Source: Chinchilla lanigera
Taxonomy: Eukaryota > Chordata > Mammalia > Rodentia > Chinchillidae
DNA length: 64,000 bases
Direction of reading: 5' to 3'
Assembly: GCF_000276665.1 (NCBI RefSeq)
Contig: NW_004955516.1
Location: 3,357,345-3,421,344 of the forward strand
The notes below the pieces were generated by a model. That model worked only from the letters and a program-made list of their open reading frames with translations. It had not been told where the DNA came from and did no database searches. Both the position numbers and the translations under genes were made by a program. Below are positions 43,891 through 53,995 of the stretch, in pieces; position 1 is the stretch's first letter; the number at the start of each line of letters is the position of its first letter.

Positions 43891-43988
43891 TTTTTTTTTT
43901 GTTTTGTTTTTTTCCAGTACCAGGAATCAAACTCACGACCTCGTGCTTGCCAGGCAGGCGCTGTGCCGCTGAGCTAAATCCCCAGCCC
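43891..43988 (-). mobile_element. ID SINE
   Basis: Reverse ID; GAATTCTCTC duplicated. Confidence 0.92.
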
Positions 43989-44368
43989 TGAATTCTCTCC
44001 TTTTAATGAAGAATAGATTTACATTTTTCAAAGGCATTTTTGCATTTATTGAAACAATCAGAATTTTTGCATTTCGTCAATTTATATCATGAATTATACT
44101 GATTTTATTTTTTCTCTTTTATAGCAATTTTCTTTCATTATGAAATATGTGGATAGGGTGCACATATGCAGTCTAAGTATATATTTGGATTAACGAATAA
44201 TTATAAAAGAAACACCTCTGTAATTCCAACCCAGATTAAAAAAGAACACCTTAGAAATTCACTGTTTCTGCCTCTCTAAGCATTACCCCATGTACATAAC
44301 CATATTTATTACTTTCGTGACAATAAATTTCTTGTTTTTTTTTTAAAGTTTCACTCCCATGTATGTGC

Positions 44369-44468
44369 NNNNNNNNNNNNNNNNNNNNNNNNNNNNNNNN
44401 NNNNNNNNNNNNNNNNNNNNNNNNNNNNNNNNNNNNNNNNNNNNNNNNNNNNNNNNNNNNNNNNNNNN
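44369..44468. other. Assembly gap (100 N)
   Basis: Fixed-size N run, so true length unknown. It adjoins the T-tail side of a reverse B1. Confidence 1.
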
Positions 44469-44620
44469 TTTTTTTGTCTTTTTGAGACAGAGTCTCCCTA
44501 TGTAGTTCAGGCTAAACTTGAACTCACTTTGTAGCCCAGGCTGGTCTCGAACTCGCAATGATCCTCCTGCCTCAGCCTCCCCGGTGCTGGGATTACAGGC
44601 ATGCGCCACCACACCTGGCC
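44469..44620 (-). mobile_element. B1 SINE bordering the gap
   Basis: Reverse B1; ATGTATGTG occurs left of the gap (44359-44367) and right of the B1 (44622-44630). Confidence 0.92.
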
Positions 44621-44672
44621 AATGTATGTGTTTTTTAACACCATACCTTTGCTTTTAAAATATTTTAGTTGG

Positions 44673-44763
44673 GCCAAGGAATATAGCTCAGTTGTATAAG
44701 TGCCTGCCTAGCAAGCACAAGGTCCTGAGTTCAATTCCCAGTACCAAAAAGAAAAACAAAACA
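44673..44763 (+). mobile_element. ID SINE
   Basis: ID with A-rich tail; AAAATATTTTAGTT duplicated. Confidence 0.9.
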
Positions 44764-45238
44764 TAAAATATTTTAGTTTTTGATTTTTAAAATTTTTATT
44801 TTTATTTAGTACATGTTTGCAGTACATAATGATTATGTTCAGATTTTTAAAAATTTATTTTTAATTGTGGAAAATGCCCAAAACAAATTTGCTCTTACCA
44901 ATTTTAAGTGTACAGTTCAGTAGTATTAAGTATATTGACACTGTTGCATACCAAATCTCCACAACTTTCTCAGCTTGCAAACTTGAAACACTATCCACTA
45001 ACAGCTCTCCCTTTTCCCTTTTTCCAAGTCCCTGGAAATTGGTGGAAACCACCAGTTTGCTTTCTGTCTCTATGAATTTAACTGCTCTAGGTAACTCACA
45101 AAAATGGACTCACATAAAATCAGTCTTTTGTGATTGGTTTAAACCATTTAGCATAATGTTGTCAAGGTTCAGTCATTTTGTAGCATACGCCAGAATCTGT
45201 TTTTTAAAGCTGAATCTATTGTATATACAAAACACATT

Positions 45239-45281
45239 TTGAGTTCAATTCCCAGCACCAAAAAAAAAAGAAGAGAGAAAC
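45239..45281 (+). mobile_element. 5'-truncated ID insertion
   Basis: Only the last part of an ID (GAGTTCAATTCCCAGCACC) and an A-rich tail, flanked by ACAAAACACATTTT twice. Confidence 0.85.
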
Positions 45282-45439
45282 AAAACACATTTTGTTTATC
45301 CACTCATCCATCAATGAACACTTGATTTGTTCCCACCTTTTCCTTATTGTAAACAATGCTGCAGTGAACATGGATATACAAATATCTCTTTGAGACCCTG
45401 GTTTCAGTTCTTTTGGTTAAATGGACTGGTATTGCTGGA

Positions 45440-45502
45440 ATATATATATAATATATCTATATATTATATATATAGTATAATATATAATATATATTATATA
45501 TA
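45440..45502. repeat. (AT)n-rich microsatellite
   Basis: TA/ATA repeats able to form hairpins. Confidence 0.9.
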
Positions 45503-45634
45503 TGGATCATGTATATAAAAGCTTTATTTTTAACTTTAAAAATCTTTTTTATTTTTAATTTTTGAGGAATGCCATATTATTTTCCACAGTGGTTGCACTG
45601 TTTTACATTTCTACCAACAATACAGAGTTGAAAT

Positions 45635-45734
45635 TTCTTTCTTTTTTTGTTTTTTTTCCAGTACCGGGAATCGAACTCATGACCTTGCGCTTGCCAGGCA
45701 GGCGCTGTGCCACTGAGCTAAATCCCCAGCCCCT
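45635..45734 (-). mobile_element. ID SINE
   Basis: Reverse ID; GAGTTSARATTTCT on both sides. Confidence 0.92.
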
Positions 45735-45789
45735 GAGTTCAGATTTCTCCATACTCTTACAAGCACATGTTCTTTAAATTTTATTTATT

Positions 45790-45990
45790 GATTGTATTGG
45801 GAGTTGAACACTGGGCCTCACACTTTGGGCAAGCACTGAACCACTGAGCTACATCCCCAACTCTTCAAAATTTTTTTTAAATTTTGAGACAGGCTTTTGC
45901 TAAGTTTTCTAGGCTGGCCTCAAACCTGCAATCTTGCTGCCTCGGCTTCCTGAATAGATAGAATTACAGGCATGCATCACTGTGCTCAGC
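45790..45990 (-). mobile_element. B1-dID dimeric SINE
   Basis: Reverse ID half (GGGAGTTGAACACTGGGCC) then reverse B1 half. Confidence 0.75.
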
Positions 45991-46125
45991 CTCACTGCCC
46001 TTTTCAAAAATTATTCTTTTGAATTTTTTGCCTGGAATATCTTTAGAAGTAGTTATTAGACAGTCATGAACTATATAGGAAGTATCATGTTTCTTTTTTT
46101 TTTTCATATTTCTTGTGTTTTTCTT

Positions 46126-46275
46126 TTTTTGTCAGTAAAAATGGAAGCCCAAGAACTTTTTGGCTGAATTTCAGAATTGCTTGTATTGTTCTTGTGTTAT
46201 TTTATAAATGTGTGTGTGTTTGTTAATATGTTTTTGTTGTTTTATTTTTTAAAATAAAAAAAAAAAGAATTGTCA
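46126..46275 (+). repeat. LINE-like 3' end, diverged copy 5
   Basis: TTTCAGAATTGCTTGTATTG .. TTGTTGTTTTATTTTTTAAA with A-rich end. Confidence 0.4.
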
Positions 46276-46279
46276 GGAC

Positions 46280-46440
46280 CCTTTCCAAAAATTAAATGAC
46301 CACTGATGCATCACATTATTTCTGGATTCTTAATTCTATATCATCAATCTATGTCTCTCCTTATGCTAGTACCACACTGTGTTGATAATCATCATTTTGA
46401 AGTAAGTTTTGAAGTTGTGCTTCTGAGTTGAGATTTTCAC
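46280..46440 (-). repeat. L1 ORF2 relic
   Basis: ATCATCAATCTATGTCTCTC .. TGCTAGTACCACACTGTG. Confidence 0.7.
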
Positions 46441-46444
46441 TTTT

Positions 46445-46590
46445 TTGTGTGTGATAGAGTGTCACTATGCAGTTCAGGCTGGCCTTGAACTCACCATGTA
46501 GCCCAGGCTGGCTTTGAACTCCTGGCTATGCTCTTGTTTCAGCCTCTTAAATGTTGGGATTACAGGTGTGTGCCACCATGCCTGGTGAGA
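46445..46590 (-). mobile_element. B1 SINE
   Basis: Reverse B1 with internal duplication. Confidence 0.87.
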
Positions 46591-46654
46591 TTTTCTCTTC
46601 TGTTGGGATGAATATCTCTCCCACTTTTACATGGGACTGTATGTGTGTATGTGT

Positions 46655-46800
46655 GTATGTGTCTAGAGATCAAATACCAGGGCACTCTACTACTGAGCTG
46701 TATTTCCAACCATTTTTATTTTGAGAGACAAGGTCTTACTCAGTTGTTCAGGCAGAGCTCAAACTTGTGATCCTTCTGTCTCAGCCTCTTAATCAGTAGC
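46655..46800 (-). mobile_element. B1-dID dimeric SINE
   Basis: Reverse ID half (CAAATACCAGGGCACTCTAC) then reverse B1 half. Confidence 0.65.
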
Positions 46801-46861
46801 CTTCTCTTGAAGATGTATCCTGGGATATCAATTTGTTAAGTTTATTTATTTTTTATTTTTT

Positions 46862-46980
46862 GTCTTTTTGAGACAAGGTCTCACTATGCAGTTCAGGCTG
46901 GACTTGAGCTGACTTTGTAACCCAGGCTGGTCTTGAACTCACAACAATTATCCTGCCTCAGCCTCTCAAGTGCTGGGATG
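46862..46980 (-). mobile_element. B1 SINE, 5' end lost
   Basis: Reverse B1 stopping at AGTGCTGGGATGG, fused to L1. Confidence 0.85.
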
Positions 46981-47333
46981 GCATCTTCTAATCTGTTTCA
47001 TTGATTCTTGGGTCTGTTTATTTTTCTTTTTACAAGTACCATGCTGTTTTTATCTAGTAGCTTTATAGTATAGTTTCAAGTCAGGGATTGTGATGCCCCC
47101 TGCCTCGCCTTTGTTGCCTAGAATTGCCTTTGCTATTCTAGGTCTCTTTTGGCTCCAAATGAATTTTAGGATTGTTTTCTCTAATTCTGTAACACAGTCT
47201 GCTAGAATTTTGATCAGGATTGCATTTTGGAAGTAAGGTCATTTTCATTGGTTCTTTTTACCAAAGAACAAGGGATATCTTTCCATTTTCTGATATCCTC
47301 TTCAATCTCTTTTTTTCAGAGTACTATAGTTTT

Positions 47334-47415
47334 TTGTTTTGTTTTGTTTTGTTTTGGTGCCGGGAATTGAACTCAGGACCTTACGCTTGCCAGGCAGGTG
47401 CTTATGCCCAGCCCA
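47334..47415 (-). mobile_element. ID SINE with internal deletion
   Basis: Reverse ID lacking the GCCGCTGAGCTAAATCC segment; TCAGAGTACTATAGTTTT duplicated. Confidence 0.88.
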
Positions 47416-47557
47416 TCAGAGTACTATAGTTTTCAATGTAGAGGTCTTTTACTTTCTTTGTTAGATTGATTCCTAGATACTCTATTTTTTGGATGCTACT
47501 GTGAAAGGTATAGTTTCTCTAATTTCTTTCTCAGTTTATTATTCATGTATTGATTTG

Positions 47558-47655
47558 TTTGTTTATTTGTTTGTTTTTTCCAGTACCGGGAATTGAACTC
47601 ACAACCTTGCACTTGCCAGGCAGGTGCTATGCCACTGAGCTAAATCCCCAGCCTC
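47558..47655 (-). mobile_element. ID SINE
   Basis: Reverse ID with TTTG-rich tail; TGTATTGATTT on both sides. Confidence 0.9.
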
Positions 47656-47740
47656 GTGTATTGATTTTTGAGTGTTGACTTCTCTCCATCTACGTGACTT
47701 AATTTGGTTATTAAATCTAGAAGTTTTTTTGGTGGATCTC

Positions 47741-48139
47741 TGTCTTGGTTACTTTTCTGTCATTGCTAGGATAAAATGCCTGACACCCAAAATTAAGGAA
47801 GGAAAGGTTTATTTCACTTACAGTTTCTGGAGGTTTCAGTCCATACTTGGCTGGTTCCGAGGCAGAGTGGAACATGGCAGAGGGCAAAGGTGCATGGCTG
47901 CAGAACACGGCAAAAACAAGAAGAGCAAAAGGGAGGAATGGCGGCAAGCAGCCTTTTTCCCTCCCTTGCATTGTAAACAGGCTACCCCCACCCAGGGGGC
48001 ATGTAGCACTCACATAATCTCCATGCCCTCCTCTTCCACAGGCTCAGGATATATACAAAGTAAGCACCCTGGCTCCCTGCTGAGTCGCTTAACCAAACCT
48101 CTAGACTCCTCAAGTTGACACAATATATCAACCATAACA
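47741..48139 (-). repeat. MaLR 3' LTR
   Basis: 399 bp. In viral sense it starts TGTTATGG and ends AAGACA, with AATAAA near its 3' end. It is preceded by a purine tract like that of the ERVL. Confidence 0.85.
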
Positions 48140-49704
48140 ATCCACCCCTTGTCAACTTGGCAATCAGGCACATTTGTTTAAACCAGTTTCCAGATACAAA
48201 GACATTATATTACATTAGAACCATAACATTTTGCACCCTAAAGACTCATGCACATCCCTTTATGCAAAAGGCATTTAGTCCACCTGCAAGAGTTGCCAAA
48301 ATCCTAACAGTTTCAGCAATGCTGAAAAGTCCAAGGCCCAAGTCTCCTCCAAGATGTAAGGCAAACTCTTTAGTTACAAGCCCTGGTACAAATGAAAAGT
48401 TAAACACTTCCAACATTCAATGGCACAAAATAAACATTACCATTCCAAAAGGTACAAACAGGGGAATACGGAGCATTGGGGCCAAAGCAAGTCCAAAATC
48501 TAGTAGGGCTAACGTTATGTCCTGTAGTTCCATGACCAGCATCTGAAGCAACTTGTGGCACATTGTGAGCTCCAAAAGGCTTGCATGAGTCCACCCTTAC
48601 AGCACTTCTGGTGGTTACAGCTCCCATGGCTTCTCTCTTAGGCCTGCTTTGCTCCCTCCTTGCAGCTTTCCTCAGGTGATCCATGGTCCTGGCTTTTCTA
48701 AACTTCTGAGGTTTTCAATGCACCTTTTGCTTCACACTCACAGCTTTACATACTGCCCTCTCAGGGGCACACTGCCTGGCCTCCCAGGCCTTCTGAAATC
48801 TGGGTGGAAGCCTCTTTAACCTCAGAACTTATGCATTCTCCATGCACCTAAAACCAGGGCCATGTGGATGATGCCAAGGTCCTGCTGTCACCTGGAGCAG
48901 TAGTCAAGCTTTCCTCTCTCTTGGCCACAGGGGTCGACTGCCTGGATCGCTGGGCACTCTGAATCCAATTCTGAGGAAAAGGTCCTCTATGCTGCTGCCA
49001 TTCTGGAAGCTGGCGCGGCCGCCGCTGCCATTCTGGAATATGGTGCTCTGTGGCTTCCTTCTCAAGGCAAGGTCTTTCACCTTTGCAGTTTTGAGGCTGC
49101 AAAGGGTGGAGACTTGCTGCTTCTTGTGATGCCCTTGGGCCATCTTTTCTATTCTCTTGTTCCTTCTCAGCAATGGAGATCTCCTCAGCTCTATCTTTGC
49201 AATCCACAGCTTTACTGAGCTTCCTTTCCCGCCAAACTCACATTTTAAATCATCCTGCTGGGCTCTTTGCTCTTGATTCACAACATAAATCTGGCTAAAA
49301 GCTCCCAACAATAGCCATGCCACTTCACCAACATTTGACTGCCTGGAAATTTCTTTTGCCAGATTAATCAGTCTGCTTCCACATTTAATCTCAGTATTAG
49401 GCAAAGTCTCTGGACATGAGAAAAATGCTGACAAACTTTCTGCCAAGCCATAACATACATCGTCTGGAGTTCAACAACCAATGAAGTCCTTCCCAACAGA
49501 AACCTCCTGAACCCGGTCTTTACCGGCAGGATTTCTATAAGCTTTCTGATCTTCTGAGCTCTGACCAGAATCTCCCAGACAGAACAGCCCAAGGTGTTCT
49601 AGCGCTTCTCTTTCAGTCGACGTCTCCGAATCTTTCTGAACTCTCCCAATAAGCCATTTCCAAAGGCTCTTCAACCACATGGTCTGATATAGCCACAGCA
49701 ACGA

Positions 49705-49723
49705 CCCCACTCCTCTGGTACCA
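49705..49723 (-). other. tRNA-Leu-type primer binding site
   Basis: Minus strand reads TGGTACCAGAGGAGTGGGG a few bases after the 5' LTR. It matches the TGGTACCAG-GAGTGGG primer site known in MaLRs, with two extra bases (AG). Confidence 0.75.
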
Positions 49724-49728
49724 AATTC

Positions 49729-50124
49729 TGTCTTGGTTACTTTTCTCTCATTGCTGGGATAAAATACCCAATGTCCAAAATTAAGGAAAGAAAGGTTTAT
49801 TTTGCTTACAGTTTCTGGAGGTTTCAGTCCATACTTGGCTGGTTCTGAGGCAGAGCGGCACATGGCAGAGGGCAAAGGTGCATGGCCGCAGAACACAGCA
49901 AAAACAAGAGCAAAAGGGAGGAATGGTGGCAAGCAGCCTTTTTCCCTCCCTTACATTGTAAACAGCCTACCCCCATCCAGGGGGTGTGTAGCACTCACAT
50001 AATCTCCATGCCCTCCTCTTCCACAGGCTCAGGATATATTCAAAGTAAGCACCCTGGCTTCCTGCTGAGTCACTTAGCCAAACCTCTAGAGTCCTCAAGT
50101 TGACACAATGTATCAACCATAACA
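49729..50124 (-). repeat. MaLR 5' LTR
   Basis: 396 bp, same structure as its partner at 47741-48139; includes a minus-strand AATAAA. Confidence 0.85.
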
Positions 50125-50205
50125 ATCTCCACTATTTTTTAAATTGAAGTGTCTACCAGTGTTTCAGTGGGACTAAGTCATGATTGAAGTAAGGTATAAT
50201 TTCAG

Positions 50206-50285
50206 TTGGGATAAGAGTATAGCTCAGTAGCAGAACACCCACTCAACATGCTCAAAGCTCTGGACTCATCCCCAGCACAATATAG
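50206..50285 (+). mobile_element. Old ID-like SINE
   Basis: GAGTATAGCTCAGTAGCAG .. TCATCCCCAGCAC. Confidence 0.6.
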
Positions 50286-50560
50286 AAAGAAGAAAACAAC
50301 AACAACAAAAACAACAAGACTCCAGGTAAAGAAAAAAAGTGAACACTAAATAAAAGCAAGAACAATCACAATACCAACAACAGAAAGCTAAGATGCAAAA
50401 ATAATATATCATAAACAAAGAAGTTAAAGAATAATATAAAAAGTAATAAAAACAGAAGTTAAAAAGATAACTAGAGAAAAATAAAAGAGGGCAAAAGGAG
50501 AAAAAAGGAGGCAAATAAGAAAAGAAGAGAAGAAAATGTAAAATTAAAAAGAGAAAAGAG

Positions 50561-50668
50561 GGGCTGGGGATTTAGCTCAGCGGCAAAAGCACCTGCCTGG
50601 CAAGCGCAAGGTCGTGAGTTCGGTTCCCGGTACCGGAGAAAAAAAAATAAAAAAAATAAAAAATAAAT
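50561..50668 (+). mobile_element. ID SINE
   Basis: Consensus-like ID; AAAAAGAGAAAAGAG at 50546-50560 and 50669-50683. Confidence 0.93.
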
Positions 50669-50683
50669 AAAAAGAGAAAAGAG

Positions 50684-50774
50684 AGGCTGGGGCTTTAGCT
50701 CAGTGGCACAGGGCCTGCCTGGCTAGCACAAGGTTGTGAGTTCGATTATTGGTACCGGAAAAAAAAAAAAAAAG
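50684..50774 (+). mobile_element. ID SINE, second insertion at the same spot
   Basis: Starts immediately after the right target duplication of the previous ID; A tail. Confidence 0.9.
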
Positions 50775-51380
50775 AAAGAAAGAAAAGAAGAAAAACTAAA
50801 AAGGGAAAATGAAGAGGAAAAAAAGTTAAATATTAAAAGGTAAAAATAGAAATAAAAACAACAATAATGAAAAAGTATTAAAAATTAAAATTCCCTCTCC
50901 TCTGAGGTAATTGATTGCTCAGGCAAGAGTGGATATTCTTTCACTCTTCGAAATATTGTATAAACATAAAGACAAATTAAATATCAGCATACAGTAAATA
51001 TCTACTAAATGCAACAACTATATCTCCACTAAAAATTTAAAAATATTCAACAGTAATAGCATAGAGTTAACTATCTAAATATTAATAAACTTAATTCTTA
51101 AACTAGAAAAGATAGCAGTTGGGGCTGGAAGCAGAAAAAAAGTAAAATTTGAAAAATTACTGAATGGAAGATGAGGAGGAGAGAAAAAGGATATTAAGGA
51201 TCCTATTAAAGAGTAAAAGAAAATTACTAGAGTTAGATAAAAGTAACATAAAAGAAGAAACAAGAAAAAAAGAAAAAGCAGGGACTAAAGTAAAGGAAAA
51301 AACCAAAAAAGGTAAAGAGTAAAAAAATTAAAAGAAAAATATCCTAAACCCCCCAAAACCAATGAAAAAAAAAAAAAAAA

Positions 51381-51440
51381 CTCTCTCCTTTCTCTTTTTC
51401 TCTTTCTCTCTTTCTCTCTGTCTCTGTCTCTGTCTCTCTC
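51381..51440 (+). repeat. CT-rich microsatellite
   Basis: TCTCTTT/CTGTCT units directly after the A-rich tract. Confidence 0.88.
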
Positions 51441-52261
51441 TGAATGACTAGTATCTCTCCAGGATCTCCGCTCTTGGAATGCAGGAAGGCACAGTTTTCT
51501 CTGCTTATCTTTATGGCCTGTGGGTCTGTGAGGTAACTCCCCTGTTCTAGTGGCCCCTTTGTTCTTACACTCTAGACTGTGGCAACCGTCCAAGCCAAGG
51601 CATGTCCTTGTTCATGTTGGTAGATGGGAAGAACAATCAAACCACTGATCTCTGTGCTCACTGTAGGCAGTAGGGTGGGAGTTCAAGCAGACCTCTGGAC
51701 TTAATACCAATAATTTCAAGTCTAGCTGCCTCTCAAAGGCATACTCCCTGGCCCTGGCTTCTCACCACAGGGGGTGGAGCCCCATGTCCTTCCTGGCCTA
51801 AATTTAAACTTTGCAGGGGATCCTTTATCTAGCCCACACCCCCTCTGCATCCGTCTCTTGTGGTTGTCTCCCTTCCACTCACTGTGCTAGGATAACAATG
51901 GAAGCCCTAAGTGAAGTTGTTCTATTGTTCTGTGGCTCAGTTTTAAACAATTAACCACTTCCCCAAATGGCATGTGATTAAACCCTCAACTATGGTGGGC
52001 TACACGGGATTCTTTCTCCAATTCTAGCCTACCATGCGGAAGGAATGACTTTTACAGTAAAGCACCGTGCTATTTTTGCAGCTTACTAAACCATGGGCAT
52101 TTTTGGGAGCTAGTACTACTGGTCCAGCCAGTTGTTTCTCCCTGCAGCAGCCAACCCCCTGGGCTTACCGTTCTCTCAGGTATTTGCTGCATCCAAAATC
52201 AGGTTGCTTAGTAGGCCGGCCAGTGCCTGTTACCCGTGCTGAGGAGAAACAAAATGAAGAG
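51441..52261. other. Unassigned, possibly an old retroelement 5' part
   Basis: About 0.8 kb of ordinary composition, no coding pattern. Its position after the A-rich/CT-rich block hints at one larger repeat. Confidence 0.3.
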
Positions 52262-52325
52262 AAGGCTCGTGCCTACCTCACATGTGCTAAGTGAGTGCTC
52301 TACTGCTGAGCCACACCATTAGGCC
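52262..52325 (-). mobile_element. ID-like fragment
   Basis: CACATGTGCTAAGTGAGTGC .. GCTGAGCCACACC. Confidence 0.5.
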
Positions 52326-52650
52326 CTGACGCTATTCTTTTGATGCTCCAATTGTTCCATGTCTGGCCAATGTAAATGCCTCCAAGTCAGTTCCTATCAA
52401 TAGGCTTTGATAACTTCCTTGTTATTCATAAAGTGTTCCCTGCTAACCTTGAAATTTTCCTACCTATTACTGACACGATCCCTTGCTTCGAGGAGGCTGA
52501 GCTCGTTTTACTAAAAAGTAGACTTAGACGTCACAATATGGGCAGTGGGGTTGTCATAGTTTTTACTTCTGTATTAGTGCACAGAACTGGGGTTAAGATT
52601 ACAGGATTTTCCCTTAATCTTATATTTGTATCTCTTTTGTGCTATAAAAC
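52326..52650 (-). repeat. L1M 3' UTR relic
   Basis: CAATTGTTCCATGTCTGGCC .. TACTAAAAAGTAGACTTAG. Confidence 0.55.
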
Positions 52651-52923
52651 TTGATTTCTAATAATCATAATACAATCACTTTGTCCCATTTTATGTATGC
52701 ATTTTATGTCCCATTTTATGTAGTTTCCAAGTACAATTACTGTTAACGATAAGACCACTGAATTCAGTTTTATATTTCTTTGGAATTCTTTTTTTCTTTA
52801 CTTAATTCTTTTTGTCTTTACTTAATCTATATACTACTAGACATTACTGCCAAATTACTGGACTGTTTTTGACTGTTGTTATTTCTTTAGCAGTTTGTTG
52901 ATATATTATTCATGTAATATTCT

Positions 52924-52925
52924 AT

Positions 52926-52961
<36 letters not shown>

Positions 52962-52962
52962 T
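52924..52962 (+). repeat. (ATTT)n microsatellite
   Basis: About nine units leading into the T tail of a reverse B1. Confidence 0.92.
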
Positions 52963-52965
52963 CTT

Positions 52966-53105
52966 TTTTGAGACAGGGTCTCACTCTGCAGTTCAGGCTG
53001 GCCTTGAGCTCACTGTGTAGCCCAGGCTGGTCTCGAACTCACAGTGATCCTCCTGCGTCAGCCTCCCGAGTGCTGGGATTACAGGTGTGCACCACCATGC
53101 CTGGC
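52966..53105 (-). mobile_element. B1 SINE
   Basis: Near-consensus reverse B1. Confidence 0.92.
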
Positions 53106-53205
53106 CATACATCCATTTAAAGTGTATAATTCAAAGTGTGTACGCACAGAGTTTTTATATAACCAACAATACAGTGTAATATTTTGCACAGTCTAATTTG
53201 ATTGG

Positions 53206-53375
53206 TTAATTGATTGGTTGTGGTACTGGGGATTAAACCCAAGACTTTCACACTGAGCTACATTTCCACATTGCCACCTCCCCCTTTTTGAGAGCGGGTT
53301 TAATTAAGTTGCCCAGGTGGGTTTTGAACTTATTATCTTCCTGCCTCAACCTCCTAGAGTGCTGGGATTATATGT
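53206..53375 (-). mobile_element. B1-dID dimeric SINE
   Basis: Reverse ID half then reverse short B1 half. Confidence 0.68.
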
Positions 53376-53910
53376 ATAGTCTAATTTTAGAACATTTTCA
53401 TCACCCCAAAAAGAAACCCTATACTCATTAACAGTCCTTTTCCATTTCTGTCACATCACCATCAGCCACAGGAAACCACTAATCTAATCTTGATCTCTAT
53501 AGTTTTGCCTATTAGGACATTTCATATAAACACAATCACAAAATATATGGCCATTTGTGAACTGATTCTTTAATATAGTGTAACGTTTTCAAGGTTCATC
53601 CTTGTTGTAAAATGTAAAAGTACTTCATTCTTTTTAATAGTATCTTATTCTATAGGTATACCATATTTTAGTTATTCACCAGTTGATGGTTATTTGGAAT
53701 GGTTCCATCCTTTTCCTCATAATATTTATTATGAATAATAACGGCTTATTAATGTAAGTGCTTTTGTATTGACATGTTTTCATTTCTTTTGAGAAAATAT
53801 CTAGGAATAGAATTGCTGTATCCCTCGTATTGTATGAAAGATGAGTATTAAATCTCCTTTGAATATTTAGTAAAGTTCACCAATGTGGCCATTTGGACCT
53901 GGACTTTTTT

Positions 53911-53995
53911 TTTTTTTTTTTGGTACCAGGAATCAAACTCAGGACCTTGCACTTGCCAGGCGGGTGCTTATGCCACTGAGCAATATCCCCAGCCC
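53911..53995 (-). mobile_element. ID SINE
   Basis: Reverse ID; TGGACCTGGACTTTTT duplicated. Confidence 0.92.

Larger units (their letters stand above)
43190..44340 (-). repeat. L1 ORF2 and 3' relics
   Basis: Reversed L1 ORF2 text (TTATTCTTGATCTCAAAGG, GCATTTATTGAAACAATCAG) then a reversed L1 3' end. Split by two IDs and a B1 piece. Confidence 0.65.
44780..45634 (-). repeat. L1 3' end relics
   Basis: Rodent L1 end (TTAGTACATGTTTGCAGTAC), then L1M text: AAGTGTACAGTTCAGTAG, CTGTCTCTATGAATTTAACT, TGTTTATCCACTCATCCATC. Confidence 0.75.
46985..47735 (-). repeat. L1 ORF2 relic hosting the MaLR provirus
   Basis: TCTAATCTGTTTCATTGATT, ACCATGCTGTTTTTATCTAG, GATATCTTTCCATTTTCTG. Better preserved than most L1 here. 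Confidence 0.8.
47741..50124 (-). mobile_element. Complete MaLR (ERVL-MaLR) provirus
   Basis: 2384 bp with an LTR at each end and the 5-bp target duplication ATCTC at 47736-47740 and 50125-50129. In viral sense: 5' LTR 49729-50124, tRNA-Leu-type primer site 49705-49723, internal region of about 1.6 kb with no RT-like frame, 3' LTR 47741-48139. Several short minus-strand frames (48848-49207, 48904-49446, 49368-49592 and others) look like decayed internal MaLR sequence. The LTRs differ at roughly 25-28 of 396 positions by eye. It inserted into an L1 relic. Confidence 0.88.
50286..51380 (+). repeat. A/purine-rich tract with two ID insertions
   Basis: About 1.1 kb in which the plus strand is mostly A and G with little C or T. 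A short ordinary piece lies at 50885-51010. Frames on it are low complexity. Origin unknown. Confidence 0.75.

Noticed and set aside
48848..49932. Several minus-strand frames of 74-180 codons
   Set aside because: They lie between the two LTRs of a MaLR provirus and cross an LTR boundary; treated as decayed internal retroelement sequence, not genes.
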